43,398 bases of DNA from Selenomonas sp. (lineage in GTDB: Bacteria > Bacillota_C > Negativicutes > Selenomonadales > Selenomonadaceae): NCBI RefSeq assembly GCF_024693525.1, contig NZ_JAILKR010000111.1:1-43398 (forward strand), in the 5' to 3' direction. The notes beneath the pieces are model-generated. The model was not told the DNA's origin, did no database searches, and was given only the letters and a program-made list of their open reading frames with translations. This document shows positions 25,242 through 34,826 of this stretch, one piece after another. Within the stretch, counting starts at the first letter, position 1; the number at the start of each line of letters is the position of its first letter. The translations under genes and the position numbers were made by a program.

Positions 25242-26690
25242 TTACATTTTTGCAATCTTATGCAAGGTCTCGATGATAAGGTCTACCTGGGGTTTTACCG
25301 TTTCCAGCAGCAGGCGCTCTTTCGGGCTGTGGATGTCGATGGTGGTGACGCCAATCGATACCATATCGAGGTTCGGATTCTTGAGGAAGTGCCAGCCGCA
25401 CTCAAGTCCGGCATGAATCGTTTCAACTTTCATATCCTTGCCGTTCTGTGCTTTGAAGGTCTCTGCCATGATTTTGGCGAGCTTGCTGTCCTTGTTTTCC
25501 TTCCAGCCTGGCGATTTTGTGCCGATATGGGCCGTAAAGCCCGTCAGTGCTGCGTATTCCTGCGCCATCAGCGCAAATTCATCGTTCTTGCCATCGATAG
25601 CCGAGCGCGGGAAGAACTGGACATTGACACTGTTTTCATCCATGGCTACGACGCCGAGGTTCGCTGAGGTCTCGACAAGGCCCGGGATAACCGTCGACAT
25701 CGCATAGACGCCCGTATGGAGGATAGTCAGCAGACGGAGCAGGCGCTGCGCATCGCCAGCTTTAAGTACCTGAGCTGGCTTGTCCGCCGCCGTCAGGACG
25801 AACTCCATGCCCGGATCGACTGCGCCATAGTTCTGCATAAAGCGTGCTTTCTCAGCGGCGAGCACCTCATTTACTGCCGTCTCGTCAAGATTCGTGACGA
25901 TTACCGCCGTAGCATCATCGGGAATGGCATTGCGTGCCTTGCCGCCCTGGAAATCTGCCAATTCTACCTTGCCTTTAGCCTGCAGGGCCAGCAGAGCCAG
26001 CGCCAGCGTGCGGATAGCGTTGCCACGGCCGTCGCCAATGCGCTCACCCGAGTGGCCGCCGAGCAGCCCCTTGACTTCGATTTTCCAGCTATTCATCTGC
26101 GTTGCTGCCTCACGCGTAAGCTCACGCGAGAAATCCAGATTGATGCTGCCTGCGCTGCCAACCGTCAGCTCATCGTAATTTTCCGAATCGCAGTTAATGA
26201 GGAAGCTGGCATCTTTCAGGTGCTCGGCACTGAGGTGGATGGCCCCCGTCATACCCTGCTCCTCATCGACCGTTACGATCATGCGCAGCGGGCCGTGCTC
26301 CTTGGCATTTTTCATGATATACATGGCTTCCGCTACGCCGATACCATCATCGGCGCCGAGACTCGTGCCCTCGGCTTCCAGATATTTCTCGCCGCGCACG
26401 AGCTTGATGGGATCCTTGAGGGGATCATAAGCATAGCCTTTCTCGGCCACACAGACCATATCCATATGGCCCTGCAGGATTGTCAGCGGTGCCTTCTCAA
26501 AGCCCTTGCTGGCCGGCTTATCGGCAATGATGTTGTTCTTCTCGTCCTGCACGACCGTAAAGCCTGCCTCGGTCAGATATCGTTTCAGGAAGTCACTGAC
26601 TGCCTGTTCATGACCAGATTTTCGAGGAATCGCAGCCAATTTCTCAAACTCACTCAGTACGCCTTCCAAAATCTCATTGTTCTGTTCCAT
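25242..26690 (-). CDS. pepD: Aminoacyl-histidine dipeptidase (peptidase D, M20 family)
   Basis: 482 residues, the usual length of PepD/carnosinase-like M20C zinc dipeptidases, which cleave Xaa-His and other dipeptides in the cytosol. Metal ligands and catalytic residues are visible: QGHMDMVC (His 75), GADDGIGVA (Asp 114), DEEQGMTG (Glu 143/144), the Asp of INCDSENYD, and the C-terminal HAGLECG His. The dimerisation domain is in the middle (about 200-380). The ATG at 26690 has GAGGGATTCCT upstream. It appears monocistronic. Confidence 0.95.
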   Translation of the reverse strand: MEQNNEILEGVLSEFEKLAAIPRKSGHEQAVSDFLKRYLTEAGFTVVQDEKNNIIADKPASKGFEKAPLTILQGHMDMVCVAEKGYAYDPLKDPIKLVRGEKYLEAEGTSLGADDGIGVAEAMYIMKNAKEHGPLRMIVTVDEEQGMTGAIHLSAEHLKDASFLINCDSENYDELTVGSAGSINLDFSRELTREAATQMNSWKIEVKGLLGGHSGERIGDGRGNAIRTLALALLALQAKGKVELADFQGGKARNAIPDDATAVIVTNLDETAVNEVLAAEKARFMQNYGAVDPGMEFVLTAADKPAQVLKAGDAQRLLRLLTILHTGVYAMSTVIPGLVETSANLGVVAMDENSVNVQFFPRSAIDGKNDEFALMAQEYAALTGFTAHIGTKSPGWKENKDSKLAKIMAETFKAQNGKDMKVETIHAGLECGWHFLKNPNLDMVSIGVTTIDIHSPKERLLLETVKPQVDLIIETLHKIAKM

Positions 26691-26737
26691 AGGAATCCCT
26701 CACTCATTTAATATATAATGTTGTAATAGGTAAACAT

Positions 26738-26773
26738 AAAAATAAAACCAGGCAGCAAAAATGTCTGCCTGGT
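26738..26773 (-). terminator. Intrinsic terminator of sepF
   Basis: ACCAGGCAG (26747-26755) pairs perfectly with CTGCCTGGT (26765-26773). On the minus strand the stem is followed by TTTATTTTTA. Confidence 0.92.
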
Positions 26774-26802
26774 CTCATCATCATCAATGCAATACGGGCA
26801 AA

Positions 26803-27333
26803 TCAATCCGTCAACGCGACCGTCATGGCCTCCGTTACATCCACCCCCTGTGGTACGTAAAGGACAATCTTGCCGGAAATACGTTTGGCACAGCCATCCA
26901 AGACGTAGCAAGTACCATTGACGAAATCACAAATGCGGCGCTGCTCAGCATCTTCGACCTTTTCGTAGTTTACGACACAAGCCTTACCTGCCTTCAAATC
27001 ATCCGAAATGGCAGCCACCTGGTCAAAGGTGCTCGGTGCATAAATCTGCACTTTCAATGCCGGCGTTTTCGTCGTATGAACCGTCAACTGCGGACGATTC
27101 GACTCATGATGCGGATAAGATCCCGTCTGATACCCCGAACGGTCAAACCGAACCGTACCACCATTAGATACCTTCAGTTCCTCAGCGTAACTCTGAGCTG
27201 CTGGTGCTTCCTTTACTGCCGAAGTTTTTTTCATTTCCGCGTAATCTTCCTCAATTTCGCCGAAATCCTCAATCGGCATCAGTATATCTCTAAGTTTAGA
27301 GAATTTCTCTTCCAAAATAGCGCCTACGCCCAT
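26803..27333 (-). CDS. sepF: Cell division protein SepF
   Basis: 176 residues. The conserved C-terminal SepF domain (about 90-175) is clear: FDQVAAISDDLKAGKACVVN, then RRICDFVNGTCYVLDG and KIVLYVPQGVDV. SepF polymerises into rings that tether FtsZ filaments to the membrane through an N-terminal amphipathic helix, here MGVGAILEEKFSKLRDIL. The ATG at 27333 with GGAAGGA nine bases upstream gives this canonical N-terminus; the open frame extends to 27426 but that part overlaps the leader. Unusually it is not next to ylmE/ylmG or ftsZ here; it stands alone with its own promoter and terminator. Confidence 0.93.
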   Translation of the reverse strand: MGVGAILEEKFSKLRDILMPIEDFGEIEEDYAEMKKTSAVKEAPAAQSYAEELKVSNGGTVRFDRSGYQTGSYPHHESNRPQLTVHTTKTPALKVQIYAPSTFDQVAAISDDLKAGKACVVNYEKVEDAEQRRICDFVNGTCYVLDGCAKRISGKIVLYVPQGVDVTEAMTVALTD

Positions 27334-27406
27334 ATCATCTCGTCCTTCCAATTTTACAGCTTCAATTAATTCACACGAATTAGACGTGCCTTGCGGAGAC
27401 TTATCC

Positions 27407-27470
27407 ATGTTATCAACATAATTCACAATTCAACTATCAACATGATAACATACTTCGCGCTCAAATGCAA
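27407..27470 (-). promoter_or_regulatory. sepF promoter with inverted and direct repeats
   Basis: Minus strand: -35 TTGCAT (27465-27470), 17-bp spacer, -10 TATCAT (27442-27447) with a TG extension. A 9-bp perfect inverted repeat, ATGTTATCA (27407-27415) and TGATAACAT (27443-27451), overlaps the -10 and the early transcript. TATCAACAT also occurs twice as a direct repeat (27411 and 27435). Confidence 0.65.
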
Positions 27471-27509
27471 AAGTCCTGCTGAAAAAAATTTTATTTTTCC
27501 AGCAGGACT
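27468..27509 (-). terminator. Intrinsic terminator of typA
   Basis: AGTCCTGCTG (27472-27481) pairs with CAGCAGGACT (27500-27509); the A/T-rich interior can extend the stem. It lies 28 bases downstream of the typA stop and just upstream of the sepF -35. Confidence 0.88.
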
Positions 27510-27537
27510 GCTATGTTGTAACTATTTGATTTTAATC

Positions 27538-29364
27538 TTAGCCTTTGCGAGCATTCTTGGCATTACGGCCACGAACCGTACGGTCAAGGATGGATTTGCG
27601 CAGACGGACGTGCTCCGGCGTAACCTCGACGAGCTCATCGCTGTTGATGTACTCGATAGCCTGCTCGAGGGACAGGATGCGCGGCGGCGTGATGCGGATG
27701 GCTTCATCCGAAGACGACGTACGCATGTTGGATACGTTCTTCTTCTTGCACGGGTTGATGTCGATATCGTTCTCGCGGGAGTTCTCACCGACGATCATGC
27801 CCTCGTAGACGGCCTCGCCCGGGCCGACGAACATCGTGCCGCGATCCTGCAGCGTGAAGATACCATAGCCCGTCGTCTCACCCTGCTCGAAAGCAACAAG
27901 CGAACCGCGCGTACGGCCCGGGATATCGCCTTTGTACGGAGCATAGCCGTGGAAGACATGGTTCATGATACCGTTACCCTTCGTGCTCGTCAAAAGCTCC
28001 GAACGGAAACCGATCAGGCCGCGGGCCGGAATCGTGAATTCAAGGCGCATGTAACCAGCCGTCTCCGTCATGTTGACGAGCTCAGCTTTACGCGTGCCGA
28101 GGCCTTCCATAACAGCACCCATGAATTCCTGCGGTACTTCGACCGTCAGATTCTCGATTGGCTCGCAGAGCTGGCCATTGATGGTCTTGTAAACAACTTC
28201 CGGTTTACCGACCTGCAGCTCATAGCCCTCGCGGCGCATCGTCTCGATGAGGATGGACAGATGCAGCTCACCACGGCCAGATACCTTGAATACATCAGCA
28301 GAATCCGTCTCTTCGACCTTCATGGCAACGTTCGTCTCGATCTCTTTGAACAGACGATCGCGCAGATGGCGGGACGTAACGAACTCACCCTCACGGCCGG
28401 CGAACGGGCTCGTGTTGACACCGAACGTCATCGAGAGCGTCGGCTCGTCGATGTTGATGGTCGGCAGAGCCTCCGGATTTTCCGCATCGGCAACCGTATA
28501 GCCGATCGAGACATCGCCAAGACCCGTCAGCGCGACGATATCGCCCATGCTGGCCGAATCCGTCTCGACGCGTTTGAGGCCCTGGTAAACGAATACTTTG
28601 CCGATTTTGGCTTTGATCGTCTGGTCGCCATTGATGAGGACAACGTTCTGGTTCGTTTTCGCCGTACCACGGATGATGCGGCCGATAGCCACGCGGCCAA
28701 CGAAGGAATCAGACTCGAGCGTCGTAACCATCATCTGCAGCGGAGCTTCCGGATCGCCTTTCGGTGCCGGAATCTCTTTGACGATCGTCTCCATCAGCGG
28801 CGTAAGATCTGCATTGTCGTCTTCCATCTTGTACTTAGCGACACCATCGCGGGCCGTAGCATAGATGACCGGGAAGTCGAGCTGATCGTCATCGGCATCG
28901 AGTTCCATGAAGAGCTCCAGAACTTCATCGTAAACGTCGTCTACGCGCTGGTTCGGCTTATCGATCTTGTTGATGACAACGATCGGCTTGAGGCCCTGCT
29001 CGAGTGCCTTGCGCAGAACGTATTTCGTCTGCGGCATCGGGCCCTCGAAAGCATCGACGAGCAGGACGACGCCATCAACCATGTTGAGGACACGTTCAAC
29101 CTCGCCGCCGAAGTCCGCATGGCCCGGCGTATCAACGATGTTGATCTTGATGTCGTTGTACATGATTGCCGTGTTCTTGGACAGAATCGTGATACCGCGC
29201 TCGCGCTCGATATCGCCGGAGTCCATAACGCGCTCTGCAACCTGCTCATTGGAACGGAAAACGTGACTCTGCTTGAGCATTGCATCGACCAGCGTCGTCT
29301 TACCATGGTCGACGTGGGCGATAATTGCAATATTTCTCAGCTTGTCATTGGTCATCATACTCAT
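27538..29364 (-). CDS. typA: Ribosome-associated GTPase TypA/BipA
   Basis: 608 residues, the normal length. A translational GTPase related to EF-G that acts in ribosome assembly and stress or cold growth. G1 is AHVDHGKTT (about 17-25), switch [16 protein letters not shown], and G4 NKIDKP; domain V and the BipA C-terminal domain with [21 protein letters not shown] follow. The codon choice looks more biased and GC-rich than its neighbours, consistent with high expression. The start is probably ATG at 29364 (MSMMTNDK); AGGAGG lies 13 bases upstream, rather far. In-frame ATGs at 29358 and 29355 are alternatives. The open frame to 29424 includes the leader hairpin and is unlikely to be translated. 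Confidence 0.96.
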   Translation of the reverse strand: MSMMTNDKLRNIAIIAHVDHGKTTLVDAMLKQSHVFRSNEQVAERVMDSGDIERERGITILSKNTAIMYNDIKINIVDTPGHADFGGEVERVLNMVDGVVLLVDAFEGPMPQTKYVLRKALEQGLKPIVVINKIDKPNQRVDDVYDEVLELFMELDADDDQLDFPVIYATARDGVAKYKMEDDNADLTPLMETIVKEIPAPKGDPEAPLQMMVTTLESDSFVGRVAIGRIIRGTAKTNQNVVLINGDQTIKAKIGKVFVYQGLKRVETDSASMGDIVALTGLGDVSIGYTVADAENPEALPTINIDEPTLSMTFGVNTSPFAGREGEFVTSRHLRDRLFKEIETNVAMKVEETDSADVFKVSGRGELHLSILIETMRREGYELQVGKPEVVYKTINGQLCEPIENLTVEVPQEFMGAVMEGLGTRKAELVNMTETAGYMRLEFTIPARGLIGFRSELLTSTKGNGIMNHVFHGYAPYKGDIPGRTRGSLVAFEQGETTGYGIFTLQDRGTMFVGPGEAVYEGMIVGENSRENDIDINPCKKKNVSNMRTSSSDEAIRITPPRILSLEQAIEYINSDELVEVTPEHVRLRKSILDRTVRGRNAKNARKG

Positions 29365-29393
29365 TCTGTGTAATCTGCCTCCTAATAAACAAA

Positions 29394-29414
29394 ATGGATA
29401 CACGTTGGTATCCA
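29394..29414 (-). other. Hairpin in the typA 5' leader
   Basis: ATGGATAC (29394-29401) and GTATCCAT (29408-29414+) form a perfect 8-bp inverted repeat with a 6-base loop. It lies between the typA promoter and the ribosome binding site (AGGAGG near 29380). On the minus strand it is followed by TTTTGTTTATT. Confidence 0.5.
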
Positions 29415-29459
29415 TAAAACTCAAGATATACGCTGTCTACATACAAAGTAACAATATAA

Positions 29460-29488
29460 ATTCTAGTATAGACCCGTTGGCTTGTCAA
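29460..29488 (-). promoter_or_regulatory. typA promoter
   Basis: Minus strand: -35 TTGACA (29483-29488, perfect), 17-bp spacer, -10 TAGAAT (29460-29465). A strong vegetative promoter starting close to the metK terminator. Confidence 0.85.
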
Positions 29489-29493
29489 TGTTT

Positions 29494-29540
29494 TTTTAAT
29501 AAAAACGCCTTTTCTCCCAGCAATCGGAGAAAAGGCGTTT
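29494..29540 (-). terminator. Intrinsic terminator of metK
   Basis: A perfect 15-bp stem, AAACGCCTTTTCTCC (29503-29517) with GGAGAAAAGGCGTTT (29526-29540). On the minus strand the stem leads into TTTTTATTAAAAAAAC. Very clear. Confidence 0.95.
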
Positions 29541-29558
29541 CTATCAATAAAGAACCGA

Positions 29559-30749
29559 TTAGAGTCCTGCTTCTTTTTTCAGCGTATCCGCCTTATCCGT
29601 GTGCTCCCACGGCAGGTCGACATCCGTGCGACCGAAATGACCATAGGCAGCCGTCTGTTTGTAGATTGGGCGGCGCAGGTCAAGCATCTTGATAATGCCA
29701 GCCGGACGCAAATCGAAGTTGCGGCTTACGATTTCTTCAATCTTCTCCTCATCCACTTTGTTCGTGCCGAAGGTATCGATCATGATGGATACCGGATAAG
29801 CGACGCCGATGGCGTAAGCGAGCTGAACCTCGCACTTGTCCGCAAGGCCTGCAGCGACAACGTTCTTAGCTACATAGCGGGCAGCATAGGCAGCACTGCG
29901 GTCAACCTTCGTGGGGTCTTTACCCGAGAAGGCACCGCCGCCATGACGAGCCCAGCCGCCATAGGTGTCGACGATGATCTTGCGACCTGTGAGCCCCGAG
30001 TCACCCTGTGGGCCGCCGATGACGAACTTGCCCGTGGGGTTGATGAAGATTTTCGTATCGTCCTTCAAAAGCTCAGCCGGAACCACCGGTTTGATAACCT
30101 GCTCGATGAGATCCCTGCGGATCTGCTCTAGCGTCACGTCCTCATCGTGCTGGGTCGAGATGACAATGGTCTCGACAGCTACTGCCTTGCCATCCTCATA
30201 AGCAATCGTGACCTGGGTCTTGCCATCCGGACGGAGATACGGCAGCGTGCCGTTCTTGCGTACTTCCGTCAGGCGGCGGGCCAGACGATGAGCCAGCGCA
30301 ATCGGCAGCGGCATGAACTCCGGCGTCTCGTTCGTCGCATAGCCGAACATCATGCCCTGGTCGCCAGCACCGATGGCCTCAGCGGCGTCCATCTCGCCCT
30401 CGCGGGACTCGATAGCCTCATTTACGCCCTGGGCGATATCCGGCGACTGCTCATCGAGGGATACGAGGATGCCGCAGGTATCGGCATCGAAGCCATATTT
30501 TGCCCGCGTATAACCAATCTCCTTGACCGTGTCGCGGATGATCTTCGGGATGTCGACATAGCACTTCGTCGAAATCTCACCGACGACATGGACCTGCCCC
30601 GTCGTCACCATCGTCTCGCAGGCAACACGGCCCATGGGGTCCTCGGCCAGGATGGCATCGAGGATGCTGTCGGAAATCTGGTCTGCCATCTTATCCGGAT
30701 GACCTTCGGTAACCGATTCCGAAGTAAAAAGCATACGTTTCTTACTCAT
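29559..30749 (-). CDS. metK: S-adenosylmethionine synthetase
   Basis: 396 residues; makes SAM from methionine and ATP. Signatures are complete: [19 protein letters not shown] near the N-terminus, the hexapeptide GAGDQG followed by MMFGYA, and [19 protein letters not shown]. The ATG at 30749 has GGGAGG eight bases upstream. Its long leader holds a SAM-I riboswitch and terminator, so it is feedback-controlled by its own product. It is monocistronic, with terminators on both sides. Confidence 0.98.
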   Translation of the reverse strand: MSKKRMLFTSESVTEGHPDKMADQISDSILDAILAEDPMGRVACETMVTTGQVHVVGEISTKCYVDIPKIIRDTVKEIGYTRAKYGFDADTCGILVSLDEQSPDIAQGVNEAIESREGEMDAAEAIGAGDQGMMFGYATNETPEFMPLPIALAHRLARRLTEVRKNGTLPYLRPDGKTQVTIAYEDGKAVAVETIVISTQHDEDVTLEQIRRDLIEQVIKPVVPAELLKDDTKIFINPTGKFVIGGPQGDSGLTGRKIIVDTYGGWARHGGGAFSGKDPTKVDRSAAYAARYVAKNVVAAGLADKCEVQLAYAIGVAYPVSIMIDTFGTNKVDEEKIEEIVSRNFDLRPAGIIKMLDLRRPIYKQTAAYGHFGRTDVDLPWEHTDKADTLKKEAGL

Positions 30750-30813
30750 TAAATTTACCTCCCTAGTAGTTCCTTAATCTCTGCTGAATAGCCTCAAACG
30801 CTCCGATTCATAA

Positions 30814-30844
30814 GAAAAAGCCCTCGCTAAAACGAGAGCTTTTA
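30814..30844 (-). terminator. Riboswitch expression-platform terminator before metK
   Basis: Minus strand: AAAAGCTCTCG pairs with CGAGGGCTTTT around a short loop, followed by TTTTTC. It sits directly after the SAM-I aptamer and before the metK ribosome binding site. The expected mechanism is termination when SAM is bound. Confidence 0.88.
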
Positions 30845-30852
30845 TTTCCTGA

Positions 30853-30957
30853 CTCTCATCTTATAGGTCAAACCTAAAGGAATTGGCACCGTTTTGACTT
30901 GCGTCAATGGTTGCCGCAGCTTCATCGGGCCATTCCCTCCACTGCTCTGGATGAGTT
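30853..30957 (-). promoter_or_regulatory. SAM-I (S-box) riboswitch aptamer
   Basis: Reading the minus strand, the P1 arm CTCATC (30950-30955) is followed by AGAGCAGTGGAGGGAATGGC, then CCGATGAAGCTGCGGCAACC, a variable P3 region, GGTGCCAATTCC, and the closing arm GATGAG (30855-30860). These are the invariant S-box elements in the right order. Together with the downstream terminator, it should switch metK off when SAM is plentiful. Confidence 0.95.
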
Positions 30958-30979
30958 CATATTCAGCTTTAGTAATTTC

Positions 30980-31008
30980 ATCATACGATACGCGAACCAT
31001 AATGTCAA
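30980..31008 (-). promoter_or_regulatory. metK promoter
   Basis: Minus strand: -35 TTGACA (31003-31008, perfect), 17-bp spacer, -10 TATGAT (30980-30985). It is about 25 bases upstream of the riboswitch aptamer. Confidence 0.88.
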
Positions 31009-31064
31009 GATAATTTTATGAACCCAACTCATAATTTTCATCAATTGCAACCATAAACCAAGCA

Positions 31065-32858
31065 TTATACCTGGAATTTTTCCACCTCTCCTTGCAAAGT
31101 TTTAGCCATTTCAGCCAGCTGCTCACTATTGGTATTCATTTCATGTACCGATGCCGTCTGTTCTTCGGTTGCGGCCGATACGGTCTCGCAGTTTGCCACC
31201 ACACTACGGCTCATCCCTTCGATATCATGGATAGCCGTCTGGCAGCTGTCCGCGTTATCAGTGGCCTCTTTGGACGCGTCAGCAATCTGCTGGGAACGGC
31301 TGGCAATTTTTTCTACCAAAGCCACGATATCGTTAAATTCCCGACCGGTTTCTTCGACACTGTCTTTGGCCGTAACGAGATTGTCCGTCCCTTCATGCAT
31401 GCTGTCAACGGCCTGCTGGGTATCCTTCTGGATCTGGCCGATAAGCTCGGCAATCTGGCTGGCCGCTTCTTCCGACTGGGCGGCCAATTTGCGGATTTCC
31501 TCGGCCACTACGGCAAAGCCACGGCCGGCGTCACCAGCGCGAGCTGCCTCAATTGCCGCATTGAGTGCCAACAGGTTAGTCTGCTCCGCAATCCCCGAAA
31601 TCGTATCGGTGATACGGCCAATGGTATCCGAACGTTCCCCGAGGTTGTTGACCATGCGGGCCGACTCACCCACTACTTCACTGAGGCGGGCCATATCCTT
31701 GACGGTGCGGGTAACTACCGCATTACCATTCTGGGCTTTTTCCGTAGCCTGTTTGGTCTCTACAGCCGCCCGGCGGGCGTTGTGGGCCATGCCGCCAATT
31801 TTTTCCATCAGGACATCCATGGATTTGGAAGCATCATCAACGGCCATCAGCTGCTTATTGGAAGCCGTGGCTACATCGGTAATGGATTCTGCCACCTGCT
31901 GGCTGGCTGCTGCCGACTGAGCCGTCATCTCATTAAGGTTTGCCGCATCGGAAGCAACATGCTCCGACGACGTCCGGATGGAGCCCATAAGGGTTCGCAT
32001 ATTGCCGCCTAAGACCTTGAGGATTTCAATCATCTGCCCGATTTCATCTTCCCGCTGCGCATATTCGGCCTTAACCGGTTCCTGACGATAATCGCCCTTG
32101 GCAAATTTCTGCAAGCGGCCCGTCACAAAGCTGATGGGGTCGCCGAAAGTCTGGGCAATCTTTGCGCCCATCAAGGCCATAATTACCGATACAGCCAGAA
32201 TAATAAGCGACGAGATTAAAATCTTATGGTAAAGGGCCTTTTGGTTTTTCTCCATATACTGATTTACTTCCGCATCGATATAATCCACCCAGGAGCCTGT
32301 GCCGATTATCCACTGATACGGTTTGAATTCCAAAACATAATTGCGCTTAGGAAGCGACTGGGTCTCGCCTGGTTTTGGATAGGAGAAATCCACAAAGCCG
32401 CCGCCATCTTTCTGGCCTTCTTTCAGCATGTTTTCCATATACGGGACACCATTGGGGTCTTTTTCTCCACGGCGCATCTTCCCCTCTGCATTCCGGTTGC
32501 CAGCATGCACTACGCAAATACCCGTATTTTTTTCATCGGCAAAGAAATACCCTTTTCCCTCATCATAACGAACTGAACGAATGACGTCCTTAGCCATCTC
32601 TTTTGCCTTTTCTTCCGTCAATTCCCCTGACTGCTGGCGGGCATAAATACCGTTCAGCGACGAAACGACTCCTTCCGTCTGCAGCTTTAACTCACGGTCG
32701 TAATGTTCCGATAGTTCCTTCCGGTATTCCGCTACGAGTTTTTCATTATCCGAAATCGTCGTATAGATAAAGTAGCCCCCTACTGCCAGGGTAGCCACTA
32801 CACTGACCATTACGAACATCGCTGTCAGTTTTCCCCGAACAGATTTCATAAAAAACAT
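31065..32858 (-). CDS. Methyl-accepting chemotaxis protein with sCache sensor
   Basis: 597 residues. Membrane helix 1 is at about 11-32, then a periplasmic single-Cache (sCache_2) domain with [20 protein letters not shown] and [18 protein letters not shown], helix 2 ([20 protein letters not shown]), HAMP, and a full methyl-accepting signalling domain with the conserved hairpin tip region ([35 protein letters not shown]). sCache_2 receptors often sense small organic acids; the ligand is not readable here. The ATG at 32858 has GGGAGGG upstream; a longer frame to 32999 runs back over the amylase stop and is unlikely. No terminator is obvious at either end, so read-through from the glucosidase gene 106 bases upstream is possible. 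Confidence 0.94.
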   Translation of the reverse strand: MFFMKSVRGKLTAMFVMVSVVATLAVGGYFIYTTISDNEKLVAEYRKELSEHYDRELKLQTEGVVSSLNGIYARQQSGELTEEKAKEMAKDVIRSVRYDEGKGYFFADEKNTGICVVHAGNRNAEGKMRRGEKDPNGVPYMENMLKEGQKDGGGFVDFSYPKPGETQSLPKRNYVLEFKPYQWIIGTGSWVDYIDAEVNQYMEKNQKALYHKILISSLIILAVSVIMALMGAKIAQTFGDPISFVTGRLQKFAKGDYRQEPVKAEYAQREDEIGQMIEILKVLGGNMRTLMGSIRTSSEHVASDAANLNEMTAQSAAASQQVAESITDVATASNKQLMAVDDASKSMDVLMEKIGGMAHNARRAAVETKQATEKAQNGNAVVTRTVKDMARLSEVVGESARMVNNLGERSDTIGRITDTISGIAEQTNLLALNAAIEAARAGDAGRGFAVVAEEIRKLAAQSEEAASQIAELIGQIQKDTQQAVDSMHEGTDNLVTAKDSVEETGREFNDIVALVEKIASRSQQIADASKEATDNADSCQTAIHDIEGMSRSVVANCETVSAATEEQTASVHEMNTNSEQLAEMAKTLQGEVEKFQV

Positions 32859-32964
32859 AGTCTTCCCTCCCTTACGCTTTCGAATATCACTCCCTTTAAA
32901 CTGAAATATTCGTCCAATTGCGACAAGTTCCTGCCTGCAGGCAAAAAAAGATTCTCTGCAACTG

Positions 32965-34653
32965 TTAGCCACGGGATTTCCATACGACTCTTGCTTCATA
33001 CGGCTGCAAAAAACCCGCCTTATGCACTTCGTAATTTGAAATCAATTCTTCCCAAGAATTGTCCGCAAACAACGGACAGGCTACCTCCCTGCCGGTCCAA
33101 TTGGCCTCCACTATCAAGACCTGTTCCCCCAAAATCCGCCGATAGGCATAGATTTCCTCACTATCTTCCAGCAGCGGCTCAAACCTGCCATAAACGACAA
33201 TCGGCAAGGTATGACGCAATTCGATAAGACGCTGATAGTAGTAAAAGACGGATTGTTTATCTGCCAGTGCTGCCTTGACATTGATAGCCGGGTAATTGGG
33301 ATTGACCGCCAGCCACGGCTCACCATCCGTAAAGCCTGCATTCGCCGTATCATCCCACTGCATGGGGGTGCGGGCATTATCCCTTCCTACACAGTCAAAA
33401 CACTTGAGCAACGTTTCCCCTGCGATGAGTTTTTGCTCAACCACGAGCTGCTGCCAAGCATTCTTTTCCTCAATGTCAACACAATCATCAATAGAAGAAA
33501 AATGACGATTGGTCATGCCGATTTCCTCTCCTTGATAGATATACGGCGTTCCCTTCTGCATATGCAAGACGGTTGCCAGCATCTTAGCGGACTTTACCCG
33601 CCACTTAGGCGAATCATTGCCAAATCTCGATACGACCCGGGGCTGGTCGTGGTTGTCCCAATAGAGACTCCCCCAGGCTTTCCCTTCCAACTCCAGCTGC
33701 CATTTGTTCAGGATTTTGCGGACATAGGAAAGTTTTGGCGGCGTGCACGTCCATTTGCCAAGGACCGGTTCCGAATTAGCCGCTCCATCGGTATGTTCAA
33801 AGTGAAAGACCATCCCGAGCTCCGTTCCCTCACTGTTGGCATATTTTTTAGCTTCCTCCACCGTAACACCGGCCGCCTCGCCCACCGTCAGCAAGTCGTA
33901 ATTCGACAGGACACGACGATTCATTTCCTGCAAGTATTCATGCACCCGCGGACCATTGCAAACATGGGAAAACATATCGCTATACCCATCCGCATTTAAC
34001 GGACCATCGGGAAAGGATTGGTCTTTACTAATCATGGAAATAACATCCATGCGGAAGCCATCAATCCCCTTGCGGCACCAAAAGTCCATGAGATCAAAAA
34101 CCTCCTCGCGAACTTTAGGATTTTCCCAGTTGAGGTCGGGCTGCTTGCGGCTGAAACAGTGCAGATAATATTGCCCGGTCAAAGCATCATACTGCCAAGC
34201 CGAGCCGCTAAAACAGGACTCCCAATGGTTGGGAGCTGCGCCTGTTTCCGTTGGTTCCTTCCAAATATAATAATCCCGGTATGGATTATCCTTCGACTTG
34301 CGGCTTTCAATAAACCAAGGGTGTTCGTCGGAGGTGTGATTGACCACCAAATCCATCACAATGCGAATGTGGCGCCTATGAGCTTCGGCCAGCAACCGGT
34401 CAAAATCTTCCATGGTGCCAAACTCAGCCATGATGCTCCGATAATCGGAAATATCGTACCCATTGTCATCATTAGGCGATTGATATATCGGCGACAGCCA
34501 GATTACATCGATGCCAAGCTTTGCCAGATAATCCAAATGGGCAGTAATTCCATTCAAATCACCAATGCCATCGCCATTGCTATCCGCAAAGGAACGGGGA
34601 TAAATCTGATAGATAACGGCTTCTTTCCACCATGCGTGCTTCTCATAGCTCAT
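32965..34653 (-). CDS. GH13 alpha-glucosidase, probably oligo-1,6-glucosidase
   Basis: 562 residues, cytosolic (no signal peptide). GH13 conserved regions: DLVVNHTS (101-108), GFRMDVIS with nucleophile Asp 203, TVGEA with acid/base Glu 259, and DNHDQPR (333-339). QPDLNW (171-176) is the GH13_31 signature. Val 204 right after the nucleophile is the residue associated with alpha-1,6 specificity in oligo-1,6-glucosidases, whereas Thr or Ala suggests maltase. Trehalose-6-phosphate hydrolase or dextran glucosidase are the main alternatives. The ATG at 34653 has TTGGAGGAATG upstream; no sugar transporter or regulator is adjacent. Confidence 0.92.
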   Translation of the reverse strand: MSYEKHAWWKEAVIYQIYPRSFADSNGDGIGDLNGITAHLDYLAKLGIDVIWLSPIYQSPNDDNGYDISDYRSIMAEFGTMEDFDRLLAEAHRRHIRIVMDLVVNHTSDEHPWFIESRKSKDNPYRDYYIWKEPTETGAAPNHWESCFSGSAWQYDALTGQYYLHCFSRKQPDLNWENPKVREEVFDLMDFWCRKGIDGFRMDVISMISKDQSFPDGPLNADGYSDMFSHVCNGPRVHEYLQEMNRRVLSNYDLLTVGEAAGVTVEEAKKYANSEGTELGMVFHFEHTDGAANSEPVLGKWTCTPPKLSYVRKILNKWQLELEGKAWGSLYWDNHDQPRVVSRFGNDSPKWRVKSAKMLATVLHMQKGTPYIYQGEEIGMTNRHFSSIDDCVDIEEKNAWQQLVVEQKLIAGETLLKCFDCVGRDNARTPMQWDDTANAGFTDGEPWLAVNPNYPAINVKAALADKQSVFYYYQRLIELRHTLPIVVYGRFEPLLEDSEEIYAYRRILGEQVLIVEANWTGREVACPLFADNSWEELISNYEVHKAGFLQPYEARVVWKSRG

Positions 34654-34749
34654 AGAACATTCCTCCAACCAATCGACTCATTCACTATTTCTTAGTATTC
34701 CTCCTATCCATCCCTGCTTCCTGCGAACGCCGATACAGAATACGGATAG

Positions 34750-34776
34750 TGGTACAAAATCTGGTACCCGGTACAG
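34750..34776. repeat. GGTAC-rich palindromic cluster between glucosidase and ABC genes
   Basis: GGTACA, GGTACC and GGTACA occur within 25 bases, including the palindrome GGTACC flanked by C and G. It lies about 100 bases upstream of the glucosidase start. It could be an operator for that gene. No match to a CcpA catabolite-response element was seen. Confidence 0.35.
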
Positions 34777-34813
34777 AAAAAACGAGCCTTGCCATCTTCG
34801 CAAAGCTCGTTTT
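34776..34813 (-). terminator. Intrinsic terminator of the ABC transporter operon
   Basis: AAAACGAGC (34779-34787) pairs with GCTCGTTTT (34805-34813), with further pairing (TTGC/GCAA) inside. On the minus strand the stem is followed by TTTTTTC. It is just downstream of the ATPase stop at 34827. Confidence 0.92.
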
Positions 34814-34826
34814 CTTATTTGCTGCC

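Noticed and set aside
27391..29373. A 660-codon open frame on the plus strand opposite typA
   Set aside because: It is antisense to the clearly conserved TypA; its residues are rich in Arg, Asp and His as expected from a mirrored GC-rich gene, and it has no ribosome binding site or family resemblance.
30891..30906. TTGACTTGCGTCAA-like palindrome as another member of the TTGAC...GTCAA repeat family
   Set aside because: It has a four-base centre instead of two and is explained as the variable P3 helix of the SAM-I riboswitch.
32930..32942. GCCTGCAGGC palindrome next to a T-run, considered as a terminator of the glucosidase gene
   Set aside because: On the minus strand the T-run precedes the short palindrome instead of following it, and the stem has almost no loop, so it does not fit an intrinsic terminator.
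32859..32964. Sigma-28 type motility promoter for the chemoreceptor
   Set aside because: TAAAGGG occurs upstream, but no GCCGATAA-like -10 lies at the right distance, so the match was not convincing.
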